Source: Archangiaceae bacterium
GTDB taxonomy: Bacteria > Myxococcota > Myxococcia > Myxococcales > Myxococcaceae
NCBI GenBank assembly: GCA_016714225.1
Contig: JADJNS010000003.1
Location: 496,001-560,000, forward strand
DNA length: 64,000 nt
Direction: 5' to 3'
Shown piece by piece: positions 16,308-24,661 of the stretch. Within the stretch, counting starts at the first letter, position 1, and each line of letters opens with the position of its first letter. The position numbers were made by a program, and so were the translations under genes. The notes under the pieces are model-generated. The model searched no databases, was not told where the DNA came from, and worked only from the letters and a program-made list of their open reading frames with translations.

Positions 16308-19193
16308 ATGCGTGCCGAGGTCGAGCCCGCCGCCCGGCCTGACGACGACGTCTACGGCAGCGCGGCCCACCCGGGGGGCAGCGCCGAGCTGCAGGCCGAG
16401 CCGCAGCCCGAGGGCCTGCAGCGCCTGCACCGGCTGGCCGAGCCGTTTCGCGACGACGGTGCGCCGGCCGCGCCGTCGGCCGCCGAGCTGAAGCAGCGCC
16501 TCGCGGCGCTCGATCTGCCCGCCCGCTTCACCTCGCGCGAGGCCGCCGCGGCGCTGGGGCACGCCAGCTGGGCCCCCGCGCTCGAGGCGCTCGGCGTCAC
16601 CCCGGGCGAGGGCCGCCACTTTCTGCTGGCGGCGCGGCTGGCGCTGTTCATGGAGCGCAGCTTCGCCGGCGCGACGCTCGACGAGCTCGGCCCGCTGTTC
16701 CTCTCGGCCACGCCGGGCGCCAGAGACACCTTCGGGCCGCTGGGCGGCGACGACCTGCGTGCGCTGCAGCGCATCTACCCCTTCATGCCGCAGTGGTCGA
16801 AGGCGCCGGGCCCGCGACAGCACGCCGACGACTGGTTCGGTGCGCCGACCACCCAGAACCTCTACGCCGAGCGCTTCGAGCACGCGCTGGGCGAGCTCAA
16901 CCAGATCTCCTTCGACATGCCGGTCACCCGCACGGTGGGAGAGCGGCTGGCGCAGACCCGCCCCTTCGCGAAGGCGAACGTGGTGATGGTGCAGCACGTG
17001 CTCGGTCAGGCCAGCGGCTTCATGAACGCGATGGTGGCGGCCGGCCTCGACCCGAAGAAGGCCGAGATGGTCGGCATTCCCTACCAGGGCGGGCAGGCGG
17101 TGAAGGTGGCGGTCGAGGGGCAGACCGGGGTGCCGCTCGACACCCCCGAGGTCGGCGACCTCGAGGGCATGTGGAGCCAGATTGGGAGCGCCATCGATCG
17201 CGCGGTCGAGCGCCACCGCGTCAACGGCGAGCCGATTCTGGTGCTCGACGACGGCGGCTACGCCTCGAAGTACATCGTCGAGAAGTACCCCGAGCTGCAG
17301 TCGGCCTTTCGGGTGGTCGAGCAGACCACCCGCGGCCTCACCGAGCTGAGCGCGCTCGACCTCGAGTTCCCGGTGGTGAACGTGGCCGGCTCGTACGGCA
17401 AGCGCCTCGAGTCGACCGAGATCGGCGACGCCATCGTCAGCTCGGTGAGCCGGGTGCTGCAGTCGCTCTCGACCTCGCTCCACCACCGCGACGTGCTGGT
17501 GCTCGGCGCCGGCAAGGTCGGTCACTCGACCGCCGAGGCGGCGCGGCGGCACGGCGCGGGCCGGGTGGCGGTCTACGACCCGTACCTCGCGCCGCGCGAC
17601 CGCGAGCGCCTCGAGGCCGAGGGCTTCAAGGTCATCACCGACAAGGCCGAGGCGCTGGCCGGCAGGTACCTGGTGATCGGCACCTCGGGGCACCAGTCGA
17701 TCGACCTCGAAGACTTCGAGAAGCTCGCCTCGACCGACGCCGAGCGCCCGGTGTTCATCGCCTCGGGCTCGAGCAAGCGCGTCGAGGTCGACCACGTCGG
17801 GTTGCTCTCGCAGGCCACCGACGCCGAGGGCCGGCTGCGGCGCGTGCTGGCCTCGACCGTCAACGACCAGCAGACCTACCACTACTGGCTCAAAGACGGC
17901 CGCATGCTCACCGCGCTCGCCAACAACCTGCCGGTGAACTTTCAAGACATCAACTCGGTGCCGCCCTCAGAGATCGACCACGTGATGGCGCTGATGATCG
18001 CCGGCGCGGCGCAGGCGCTGGCCACCACCGCGCCGGGCCTGCAGCCGCTCGACGAGGGCGTGCAGTTCGAGATCCAGGCGCAAGACGCGAAGCTCGAGCG
18101 GCGCGCGCCGCGCGACGGCGAGCGGGGCTTCACCGTCGCCGGCGTCGACTACGCCGGAACCCTCGAGCAGTGGGCCGGCATCGCCACCTCGGTGGGCACG
18201 CCGCCGGTGACGCTGAAGGCGATGTGGACTTCGCTGAGCGACGCCGCGCCGGGCACCCCCGAGTTCCAGCTCGCGCTCGACTGCTTGTCGGCGCCGCACG
18301 AGCTGTCCGACGCGCTCATCGACCAGGTGCTCGAGAACGCGGTCGACCAGCTCGACCAGGACGAGCAGCAGCAAGTGGCCAGCCACGCACTCGTGTCGGT
18401 GACCCGGCTGATGAAGAACGACGCGCTCACCGACGAGCAGGCGATGCGGGTCTCGGCCTTCGTTCAGGCGCGGCTCGACTTCATTCTCGAGCGCGGCCGG
18501 CACGGCATCACCTCGGGAAAGGTGCCGCGCTCGAAGTACCGCCACGTGCCCCACGACGCGTCGCTCGCCGAGGCGGTGAGGGCCGGCTCGCTCCCGCGAC
18601 TGTCTCGCACCACCCTGCTGGTGAAGAACGCGCTCACCGACCCCAGGGTGCCTCCCCAGCGGCTCGCCGGCTTCCTCACCGAGCCCTCCTTGTTGCAGAA
18701 CCCGACTCCCGCCGGTGTCTTCGCCGTGCAGAACCCGCGGTGGTCTTCCGAAGAGCTCGAGCGGCTCGCCGCCCCGGCCTTCGAGCGCAGCGAGCTGATG
18801 CTCGGCACGCCCACCTACGCGCGTTACCTGTTCGATCTCTCGCAGGCCTTCGAACAGCACCCCAACGCGAGCGAGCGGCTGCGCGCCCAGATGCTCGAGC
18901 TGCAGCAGCTGCTCCGGCTCGCCGACCCGGGCACTCCGCTCGGGCAGAAGCTGTGGCCCGACGTGATCGGCGAGCCCCTGCCGGTGTACCGGAGAACTCC
19001 TGCCACGGTAGAGCGGCTGGCCCAGCTGGTGGCAAGGCGGCCCGGGCACGACTCGCCGCCGGTGCAGGCCGGCATCGAGCGCTTCCGCCAGCTGCTCAAC
19101 GGGGTGCGCGACGGGCGGCCGCTCGAGGTGCTCAAGGCCGAGCTGCTCGACGAGGTGCGCGCGGCGCGCCTCGCCGAGGAAGAGCACGAGTAG
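16308..19193 (+). CDS. Large S-adenosylhomocysteine hydrolase-like protein
   Basis: About 961 residues. The central part (residues ~210-610) follows the SAH hydrolase fold: NVVMVQHVLGQASGFMNAM, LVLDDGGYASKYI, VVEQTTRGL, PVVNVAGSYGKRLES, and the NAD Rossmann motif VLVLGAGKVGHSTAEAARR, then GRYLVIGTSGHQSID. Canonical SAHH has GxGxxGxG and NDSVTKxKxDN; both are altered here, so activity is uncertain. An extra N-terminal ~200 and C-terminal ~350 residues are unassigned. The start is uncertain: the frame opens at GTG 16161 and the first ATG is 16308. It lies downstream of adenosine deaminase. Confidence 0.75.
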   Translation: MRAEVEPAARPDDDVYGSAAHPGGSAELQAEPQPEGLQRLHRLAEPFRDDGAPAAPSAAELKQRLAALDLPARFTSREAAAALGHASWAPALEALGVTPGEGRHFLLAARLALFMERSFAGATLDELGPLFLSATPGARDTFGPLGGDDLRALQRIYPFMPQWSKAPGPRQHADDWFGAPTTQNLYAERFEHALGELNQISFDMPVTRTVGERLAQTRPFAKANVVMVQHVLGQASGFMNAMVAAGLDPKKAEMVGIPYQGGQAVKVAVEGQTGVPLDTPEVGDLEGMWSQIGSAIDRAVERHRVNGEPILVLDDGGYASKYIVEKYPELQSAFRVVEQTTRGLTELSALDLEFPVVNVAGSYGKRLESTEIGDAIVSSVSRVLQSLSTSLHHRDVLVLGAGKVGHSTAEAARRHGAGRVAVYDPYLAPRDRERLEAEGFKVITDKAEALAGRYLVIGTSGHQSIDLEDFEKLASTDAERPVFIASGSSKRVEVDHVGLLSQATDAEGRLRRVLASTVNDQQTYHYWLKDGRMLTALANNLPVNFQDINSVPPSEIDHVMALMIAGAAQALATTAPGLQPLDEGVQFEIQAQDAKLERRAPRDGERGFTVAGVDYAGTLEQWAGIATSVGTPPVTLKAMWTSLSDAAPGTPEFQLALDCLSAPHELSDALIDQVLENAVDQLDQDEQQQVASHALVSVTRLMKNDALTDEQAMRVSAFVQARLDFILERGRHGITSGKVPRSKYRHVPHDASLAEAVRAGSLPRLSRTTLLVKNALTDPRVPPQRLAGFLTEPSLLQNPTPAGVFAVQNPRWSSEELERLAAPAFERSELMLGTPTYARYLFDLSQAFEQHPNASERLRAQMLELQQLLRLADPGTPLGQKLWPDVIGEPLPVYRRTPATVERLAQLVARRPGHDSPPVQAGIERFRQLLNGVRDGRPLEVLKAELLDEVRAARLAEEEHE

Positions 19194-19197
19194 CCCG

Positions 19198-20607
19198 TCA
19201 GGGGCAGGTCGAGGCCGGCGGGTTGGGCGAGGGGCAGAACGCCAGCGGCGGCGCCGGGTACAAGTAGAGAAAGTTGAAGCACATCTCCTGCGCGGTGTCT
19301 TCGCCCCAGTGGGTGACGCCGGTGGCGCCCACCGTGCTCCAGGTGCACTTGTTCACCAGCGTGTCGCCCGGCTTGAACTGGAAGTTGGCGGCCTCGAGGT
19401 ACTGCGAGTTGAAGTCGTAGTTGGGCCGATCGGTCACCACCAGGTCGGCCGCGCCCGAGCGCTGCAGGGTGGTCTTCATCGCGCGCCCCTTGAGGTGCAT
19501 GTGGGGCCAGACGGTGAACACGTTGTAGGTGGTGCTGGTGATGTTGCCGCAGGTGCCGGTCGCCGAGGTGGCCGGGCAGTTCGGCGGCAGGGTCAGCTGG
19601 GTGGGCCCGATCGCCAGCACGCCCGCTTCGTTGGGCTGCAGCTGATCGGTCACGCACAGGTACGCGCCGCTCGAGTCCTTGCCGCTCACGTTGGCCACGT
19701 TGTTGTAGTGAATCTGAAGCACCAGCTGGTCGCCGTCGTTCACGGGAATGCCCACGTTCGCCGGCGGCACCATCGGGCCGGCGCCGGGCGCCCACGCGTA
19801 GAGCGCCTGCCAGTCTGACTGGAAGCCGCAGTTGGGAATCTGGGCCGGAGCGTTCTTGCCCAGGTCGCGGAACAGCACCACGTGGTGCAGCACCCGCGCG
19901 TCGTCGATGATCTTGTCGATCTTCAGCGCGTGACGCTTGCCGGGCAGCGACACCGTCTTCGCGAAGCACTGGTAGAAGTCGCTCTGCTGGGGGATCTGGA
20001 ACATCGGCGCGGTGATGTCGATGCGCGTCTCGTTCGGCGCGCAGCCGGTGCCCGCGTCGACTCCGCCCCCGGTGCCTCCCGAGCCGCCACTTCCGCCAGT
20101 GCCGCCGCCAGTGCCGCCGCCAGTGCCGCCGCCGGTGCCTCCGCAGGTGACGCCGTCGGCCCGCGCCGGCGCCCCCGCCGCCGCCCAGGCGTCGATGGTG
20201 GCGATCTGCGCCGAGGTCAGCATGCGCGGAGCCTCGGGCATCGGCCGCACGCTCGCCCCCACCCGCTCGGCCATGCGCTGGTAGATCTTCTGCCCCGGGT
20301 ACTGCGCGCTCTGGGCCTGGGTGTCGGCGTAGCTCGTGAGCGCCATCGGCGCGCCGAACAGCGGAGTGCTCTGGTGGCATTCTTGGCACGAGCCCTGGAG
20401 AATCGCCGCCACGTCGCAGGGCAGCTCGCCGGTGACCGCGCTGCCCCCGCCGTTCGAGCCCGAGCCGCCCGCAGCCGCGCTACCGCCGGAAGAGCCCCCA
20501 GCACCGCCAGCGCCCGAGCCACCGGCGCTGCCGCCGCCAGCGCCACCCCCAGGGTTCGACGCACAAGCGACCAGACAGAAGACGACCGAGCAGAGCAGAG
20601 AACGCAT
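19198..20607 (-). CDS. Lipoprotein with heme-c motif and copper type II monooxygenase-like domain
   Basis: About 469 residues. Lipobox CLVAC, a Gly/Ser linker, then SCQECHQS (CxxCH, covalent heme) in a short cytochrome-c-like segment ending MLTSAQIATIDAWAAAGAP. After a second Gly-rich linker comes a peptidylglycine/dopamine monooxygenase-like double beta-sandwich: HHVVLFRD (paired His), LQIHYNN, WPHMHLKGRAMKT (HxH) and AQEMCFNF (Met ligand). Family knowledge suggests copper redox chemistry, but the substrate is unknown. ATG was chosen over a GTG three codons upstream because MRSLLCSVV gives a normal signal peptide. Confidence 0.78.
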   Translation of the reverse strand: MRSLLCSVVFCLVACASNPGGGAGGGSAGGSGAGGAGGSSGGSAAAGGSGSNGGGSAVTGELPCDVAAILQGSCQECHQSTPLFGAPMALTSYADTQAQSAQYPGQKIYQRMAERVGASVRPMPEAPRMLTSAQIATIDAWAAAGAPARADGVTCGGTGGGTGGGTGGGTGGSGGSGGTGGGVDAGTGCAPNETRIDITAPMFQIPQQSDFYQCFAKTVSLPGKRHALKIDKIIDDARVLHHVVLFRDLGKNAPAQIPNCGFQSDWQALYAWAPGAGPMVPPANVGIPVNDGDQLVLQIHYNNVANVSGKDSSGAYLCVTDQLQPNEAGVLAIGPTQLTLPPNCPATSATGTCGNITSTTYNVFTVWPHMHLKGRAMKTTLQRSGAADLVVTDRPNYDFNSQYLEAANFQFKPGDTLVNKCTWSTVGATGVTHWGEDTAQEMCFNFLYLYPAPPLAFCPSPNPPASTCP

Positions 20608-20740
20608 GAGGGACACCTGAAGGCAAAGGCCGGCCGACGAACGAGACGCGAGCTTTAGACCACAGCCCCGCGCCCACCGTCACCTGGCCCAACCTGAAGG
20701 GCCACCAACCCCGGCCCAACGCGCCAACCCGCAGGCCGCG

Positions 20741-21970
20741 CTACTCGACCCGCGCACCCTTGGGAATCACCACGATGCCGCTCTCGGTCACCTGAAACCG
20801 GCGCCGGTCGGCCTCGGGGTCGACGCCGATCTTGGTGCCCGGCGGAATCACCACGTTCTTGTCGATGATCGCGCGACGCACCACCGCGTGCCGCCCGATC
20901 TCGACGTTCTCGAGCACCACCGACTCCGACACGCTGGAGTACGAGTTCACCCGCACCCGCGGCGACAGCACCGAGCGGTCGACGTGACCGCCCGAGACGA
21001 TGCAGCCTTCGCAGATCAGCGAGTCGGTCGCGTAGCCGACCCGGCCGTGCTCGTGGTCGGCGAACACGAACTTCGCCGCCGGCAGGTTGGGGTTGCCGGT
21101 GAACACCGGCCACTGCTGGTTGTAGAAGTTGAAGACCGGCTCGACGCCCACCAGGTCCATGTTGCACTGGTAGTAGGCGTCGAGGGTGCCCACGTCGCGC
21201 CAGTAGCCGCGCTCTTTGGCCGCCTGCCCGGGCACGATGTTGCGCGCGAAGTCGTAGGCGTACACCGCCGCGCGCTGGTGCAGGTTGGCGAGAATCGACT
21301 TGCCGAAGTCGTGCGCCGAGGCCTCGAGCTTCGCGTCGTTGGTGACCTCGCTCACCAGCGTGTCGGTCTCGAACAGGTAGTTGCCCATCGAGGCCAGGCA
21401 CATCTTCGGGTTGCCCGGCATCGGCGGCGGGTTCTTCGGCTTCTCGAGGAAGTTGGTGATGCGCCACTGATCATCGACCGCGATGATGCCGAAGTCCGAC
21501 CCCTCTTCGATCGGCACGGGAATCGCCGCCACCGTGCACTGCGCCTTCTTCTGCACGTGGAAGTCTTCCATCTGCCGAACGTCCATCTGGTAGACGTGAT
21601 CGGCGCCGAATACGAACACCCGCTCGGGCGCCTCGTCGGTGATGAGGTTCAGGTTCTGGTAGATGGCGTCGGCGCTGCCCTTGTACCAGTCGGTGCCGGT
21701 GCGCATCTGCGCGGGCACCGACTCGCAGTAGTGGCCGAGAAACGCGGTCATGCGCCACGCGCGGCTCAGGTGGTTGTTGAGCGAGTCTGACTTGTACTGG
21801 GTCAGCACCTTCATCTTGTAGACGCCGCTGTTGACGAAGTTGCTGAGGCAGAAGTCGATGATGCGGTACCGGCCGCCGAACGGAACTGCGGGCTTGGCGC
21901 GCTCGCGGGTCAGCGGGTCGAGTCGGGTACCAGCTCCACCGGCGAGGATCATCGCGAGTGCTCGTGACAT
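20741..21970 (-). CDS. glgC: Glucose-1-phosphate adenylyltransferase
   Basis: Makes ADP-glucose for glycogen synthesis. About 409 residues. N-terminal nucleotidyltransferase: MILAGGAGTRLDPLTRERAKPA, then FGGRYRIIDFCLSN, GTDWYKGSADAIYQNLN, VFGADHVYQMD and RGYWRDVGTLDAYY. A C-terminal left-handed beta-helix (hexapeptide) covers CIVSGGHVDRSVLSPRVRVNSYSSV. The ATG at MSRALAMIL was chosen; an upstream extension lacks family support. No other glycogen genes are adjacent. It is divergent from the GMC small-subunit gene across only 37 bp. Confidence 0.95.
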   Translation of the reverse strand: MSRALAMILAGGAGTRLDPLTRERAKPAVPFGGRYRIIDFCLSNFVNSGVYKMKVLTQYKSDSLNNHLSRAWRMTAFLGHYCESVPAQMRTGTDWYKGSADAIYQNLNLITDEAPERVFVFGADHVYQMDVRQMEDFHVQKKAQCTVAAIPVPIEEGSDFGIIAVDDQWRITNFLEKPKNPPPMPGNPKMCLASMGNYLFETDTLVSEVTNDAKLEASAHDFGKSILANLHQRAAVYAYDFARNIVPGQAAKERGYWRDVGTLDAYYQCNMDLVGVEPVFNFYNQQWPVFTGNPNLPAAKFVFADHEHGRVGYATDSLICEGCIVSGGHVDRSVLSPRVRVNSYSSVSESVVLENVEIGRHAVVRRAIIDKNVVIPPGTKIGVDPEADRRRFQVTESGIVVIPKGARVE

Positions 21971-22007
21971 GCGCTCGGAAGCTATATCGGGTGTAGGGTC
22001 GCGCCGC

Positions 22008-22604
22008 ATGGAAACGCGACGCACTTTGCTCAAGCGCGGCCTGCTCGGCACCGCGCTGCTCGCGTTGGGCTCGGGGGTGACGCTCGCCTTTCGTCACAGC
22101 AAGCTGGTCGACCTGCCCCCCGAGGGTCTGTTGGTGCTGGGCAAGAAAGAGTACGCGGTGGTCGACGCCATCGCCCGCCGGGTGCTCTCGCCCGCACCGG
22201 GCGCGCCCACCGTCGACGACCTGCGCATCGCCTTCACCTGCGACCGCATTCTCGCCCTCACCGACGAGACCTCGCAGGTCGAGATGCGCCAGCTGCTCGA
22301 GCTGTTCGAGAACGCGCTCACCGGGTTCCTCTTCGGCGGCCGGGTCACTCCGTTCACCCGCCTCGACCCCGAGCGCCAAGACGCGGTGCTCGACGAGTGG
22401 CGCCGCAGCAACGTCGAGCTGCGCCGCACCGGTTACCTGGCCGTGCGCTCGCTGGTGGTCTCGGCCTACTACGGCGACCCGCGCACCTGGCCCTCGGTCG
22501 GCTACCCCGGCCCGCCAGCGGCGTTCGTCGACCCCAACGCCCCGGTGTGGAAGGGCGGTGGTGAGCCGCGCCCGCCCGGCCCCGGCGTGTGGGTGGAGCC
22601 TTAA
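22008..22604 (+). CDS. Gluconate 2-dehydrogenase subunit 3-like, GMC oxidoreductase partner (Tat signal)
   Basis: About 198 residues. The N-terminus METRRTLLKRGLLGTALLAL looks like a twin-arginine signal. The rest resembles the gluconate 2-dehydrogenase subunit 3 family (small partner subunits of GMC flavoproteins), with KEYAVVDAIARRVLSPAPGAP and helical DEWRRSNVELRRTGYLAVR. The GMC oxidoreductase begins 4 bp downstream, the standard arrangement. As the large subunit has no signal of its own, it may be exported with this subunit (inference). Confidence 0.82.
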   Translation: METRRTLLKRGLLGTALLALGSGVTLAFRHSKLVDLPPEGLLVLGKKEYAVVDAIARRVLSPAPGAPTVDDLRIAFTCDRILALTDETSQVEMRQLLELFENALTGFLFGGRVTPFTRLDPERQDAVLDEWRRSNVELRRTGYLAVRSLVVSAYYGDPRTWPSVGYPGPPAAFVDPNAPVWKGGGEPRPPGPGVWVEP

Positions 22605-22607
22605 GAG

Positions 22608-24161
22608 ATGAAAGACGGCCGCATCGTCACCGGCGACGAGCTGCTCGAGAGCGACACCACCCTCGAGTGCGACGTGTGCATCATCGGCTCGGGCAGCGGC
22701 GGCGCCTGGCTGGCCCACGAGCTGTGCGCCGCCGGCAAAGACGTGGTGATGCTCGAAGAGGGCGGCTACCACACGCGCCGCGAGTTCGACCTCACCGAGG
22801 CCCACGTCTACCCCAAGCTCTACCAGGAGCTCGGCAACCGGGCGACCGACGACCTCTCCATCACCATGCTGCAGGGCCGCAGCGTGGGCGGCTCGACCAC
22901 GGTGAACTGGTGCAGCTCGTTTCGCACCCCCGAGCGCATCTTGAAGATCTGGCGCGAGCAGCACGGCTGCGAGGCGCTCACCCCGCAGACGCTCGACCCG
23001 CACTGGGCCGCCGCCGAGAAGCGGCTGCACATCGCCGAGTGGCCCGAGGCGCTGATCAACCGCAACAACCGCATTCTCTGGGAGGGCCTGGGCAAGCTCG
23101 GCTACGACCGCGGCCTCATTCGCCGCAACGTCAACGGCTGCGCCAACCTGGGCTACTGCGGCCTGGGCTGCCCCATCGACGCCAAGCAGTCGATGGGGGT
23201 CACGGTGCTGCCCGACGCGGTCGAGAAGGGGCTGCGGCTGTTCGCCAACGTCTCGGTGCGCCGGCTCGAGACCCAGGGCAAGAAGGTGACCCGGGTGGTC
23301 GCCGACGTGCTCGACCCCCAGACCGACCGCAAGAGCGGGCGCAGCTTCACCGTGAAGGCCAAGGCCACCGCGGTGTGCGGCGGCGCGGTGAACTCTCCGG
23401 CGCTGCTGTTGCGCTCGGGCCTCGACGCCGAAGGTCGGGTGGGCGCGCGCACCTGGCTGCACCCGGTGGTGGTGATGCTGTCGGAGTTCGCAGAGCCGGT
23501 GAACGCGTTCTCGGGTGCGCCGCAGTCGGTGTACTCGCACCAGTTCATCGAGCGCGGCGAAGGCAAGATGGGCTTCTTTCTCGAGGTGCCGCCGGTGCAC
23601 CCGATGCTCGCGTCGGTGGTCTCTACCGGCATGGGGGCGCAGCTGCAGTCGTTCTTGGGGCGCCTGCCCTACGTGAACGCGATGATCGCCATCGTGGTCG
23701 ACGGGCTCTTGCCGCACGAGACCGGCGGCACGGTGCGCCTGCGCGACTCGGGCTACGGCCGCCACAGCATCAGCTACGACTTCGTGCCGCAGTTCTGGGA
23801 AGCGGCGCGCACCGCCTGCCGCGAGATGGCGCGCCTTCAGTTCGCCGCCGGAGCGAAGCGGGTGCACTCGCTGCACCAGACCCCCCTCACGCTCGAGAGC
23901 GAGGCCGACCTGGGCAAGCTCGACCAGGCCGAGTGGGAGAAAATCAAGGTGCGGGTGGTGAGCGCGCACCTGATGGGCGGCTGCGCGATGGGCAAAGACG
24001 CCTCGAAGTCGGTGGTCGACCCGCAGCTGCGCTTTCACGGGCTCGACAACCTGTTCGTGGTCGACGGCTCGGTGTTCCCCACCTCGCTGGGCGTGAACCC
24101 GCAGCTCACCATCTTCGGGCTGGCCCGCTGGGCGTCTCAGCACGTCGCCGCGGCGGTCTAG
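22608..24161 (+). CDS. GMC family FAD-dependent oxidoreductase
   Basis: 517-residue flavoprotein oxidising an alcohol or sterol-type substrate. The FAD-binding motif CIIGSGSGGAWLAHEL is at residue ~24, LEEGGYH ends the Rossmann strand, and GRSVGGSTTVNW is the second GMC signature. The C-terminal GMC domain carries SAHLMGGCAMG and VDGSVFPTSLGVNPQLTI, holding the catalytic His/Asn region. Cys-rich GCANLGYCGLGCP is typical of the long-chain/cholesterol-oxidase branch. Electron acceptor and substrate cannot be told from sequence. It forms a unit with the upstream small subunit. Confidence 0.9.
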   Translation: MKDGRIVTGDELLESDTTLECDVCIIGSGSGGAWLAHELCAAGKDVVMLEEGGYHTRREFDLTEAHVYPKLYQELGNRATDDLSITMLQGRSVGGSTTVNWCSSFRTPERILKIWREQHGCEALTPQTLDPHWAAAEKRLHIAEWPEALINRNNRILWEGLGKLGYDRGLIRRNVNGCANLGYCGLGCPIDAKQSMGVTVLPDAVEKGLRLFANVSVRRLETQGKKVTRVVADVLDPQTDRKSGRSFTVKAKATAVCGGAVNSPALLLRSGLDAEGRVGARTWLHPVVVMLSEFAEPVNAFSGAPQSVYSHQFIERGEGKMGFFLEVPPVHPMLASVVSTGMGAQLQSFLGRLPYVNAMIAIVVDGLLPHETGGTVRLRDSGYGRHSISYDFVPQFWEAARTACREMARLQFAAGAKRVHSLHQTPLTLESEADLGKLDQAEWEKIKVRVVSAHLMGGCAMGKDASKSVVDPQLRFHGLDNLFVVDGSVFPTSLGVNPQLTIFGLARWASQHVAAAV

Positions 24162-24171
24162 ACTTGGAGCT

Positions 24172-24546
24172 TCAGTCGGCGATGGTCGCCACGGTGAGCA
24201 TCTTGCCGCTCGACGCCTGGGTGGCGCTCTGTGAGAGGTGCAGCGCGGTGACCGAGGCGTAGGCGACCAGCGCCATCACCAGGCCGGCGCGCGCGAGGCG
24301 GTGCCGCGGCGCATGGGTGCGCAGAATGAGCGCCGCGAACATGCCCAGCGCCAACTTGGCGGCGATGAACGGCGCCAGCCCCAGCTCGAGCGCGCGGGCC
24401 ATCAGCGGGTTCGCCTCGGTCGCCCAGCCCGCGCTCACCCACCACGAGGTGAAGACCGCGTCGAGCAGGTTCAGCACCAGCAGGGCCTGCACTGCGCGCT
24501 CGATGCTCAGGGTGAAGCGACCGGAGATGAGAACGTGCTGCGACAT
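24172..24546 (-). CDS. Small membrane protein, DUF5658-like
   Basis: 124 residues, three predicted membrane spans (VQALLVLNLLDAVFTSWWV, LGLAPFIAAKLALGMFAALIL, AGLVMALVAYASVTALHL). The segment LLNLLDAVFTSWWVSAGWATEANPL matches the DUF5658 pattern (NLLDA...EANPLM). Function is unknown. The ATG at MSQHVLISG was chosen over in-frame upstream codons because the upstream region looks like promoter DNA. It is convergent with the GMC gene, with about 10 bp between stops. Confidence 0.72.
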   Translation of the reverse strand: MSQHVLISGRFTLSIERAVQALLVLNLLDAVFTSWWVSAGWATEANPLMARALELGLAPFIAAKLALGMFAALILRTHAPRHRLARAGLVMALVAYASVTALHLSQSATQASSGKMLTVATIAD

Positions 24547-24587
24547 TGAGCGACCTCTGTACACATTCTCTAGTCGCCCCGAATTTT

Positions 24588-24616
24588 GGTGCTTGACCGC
24601 TACTTTCGGGTGCTTG
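24588..24616 (-). promoter_or_regulatory. Twin direct repeats upstream of the DUF5658-like gene
   Basis: The octamer CAAGCACC (minus strand) occurs twice with a 21-bp period, two helical turns, 42-70 bases upstream of the gene start. This spacing is typical of tandem activator sites. No regulator can be named. Confidence 0.3.
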
Positions 24617-24661
24617 TGAGGCCATTCCACACCCCGCACCCGGACTGCAAAATGGCTTTGA

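Noticed and set aside
20741..24143. Long antisense frames opposite glgC and the GMC oxidoreductase
   Set aside because: His/Arg/Val-rich shadow translations with no recognisable motifs, fully overlapped by well-supported genes.
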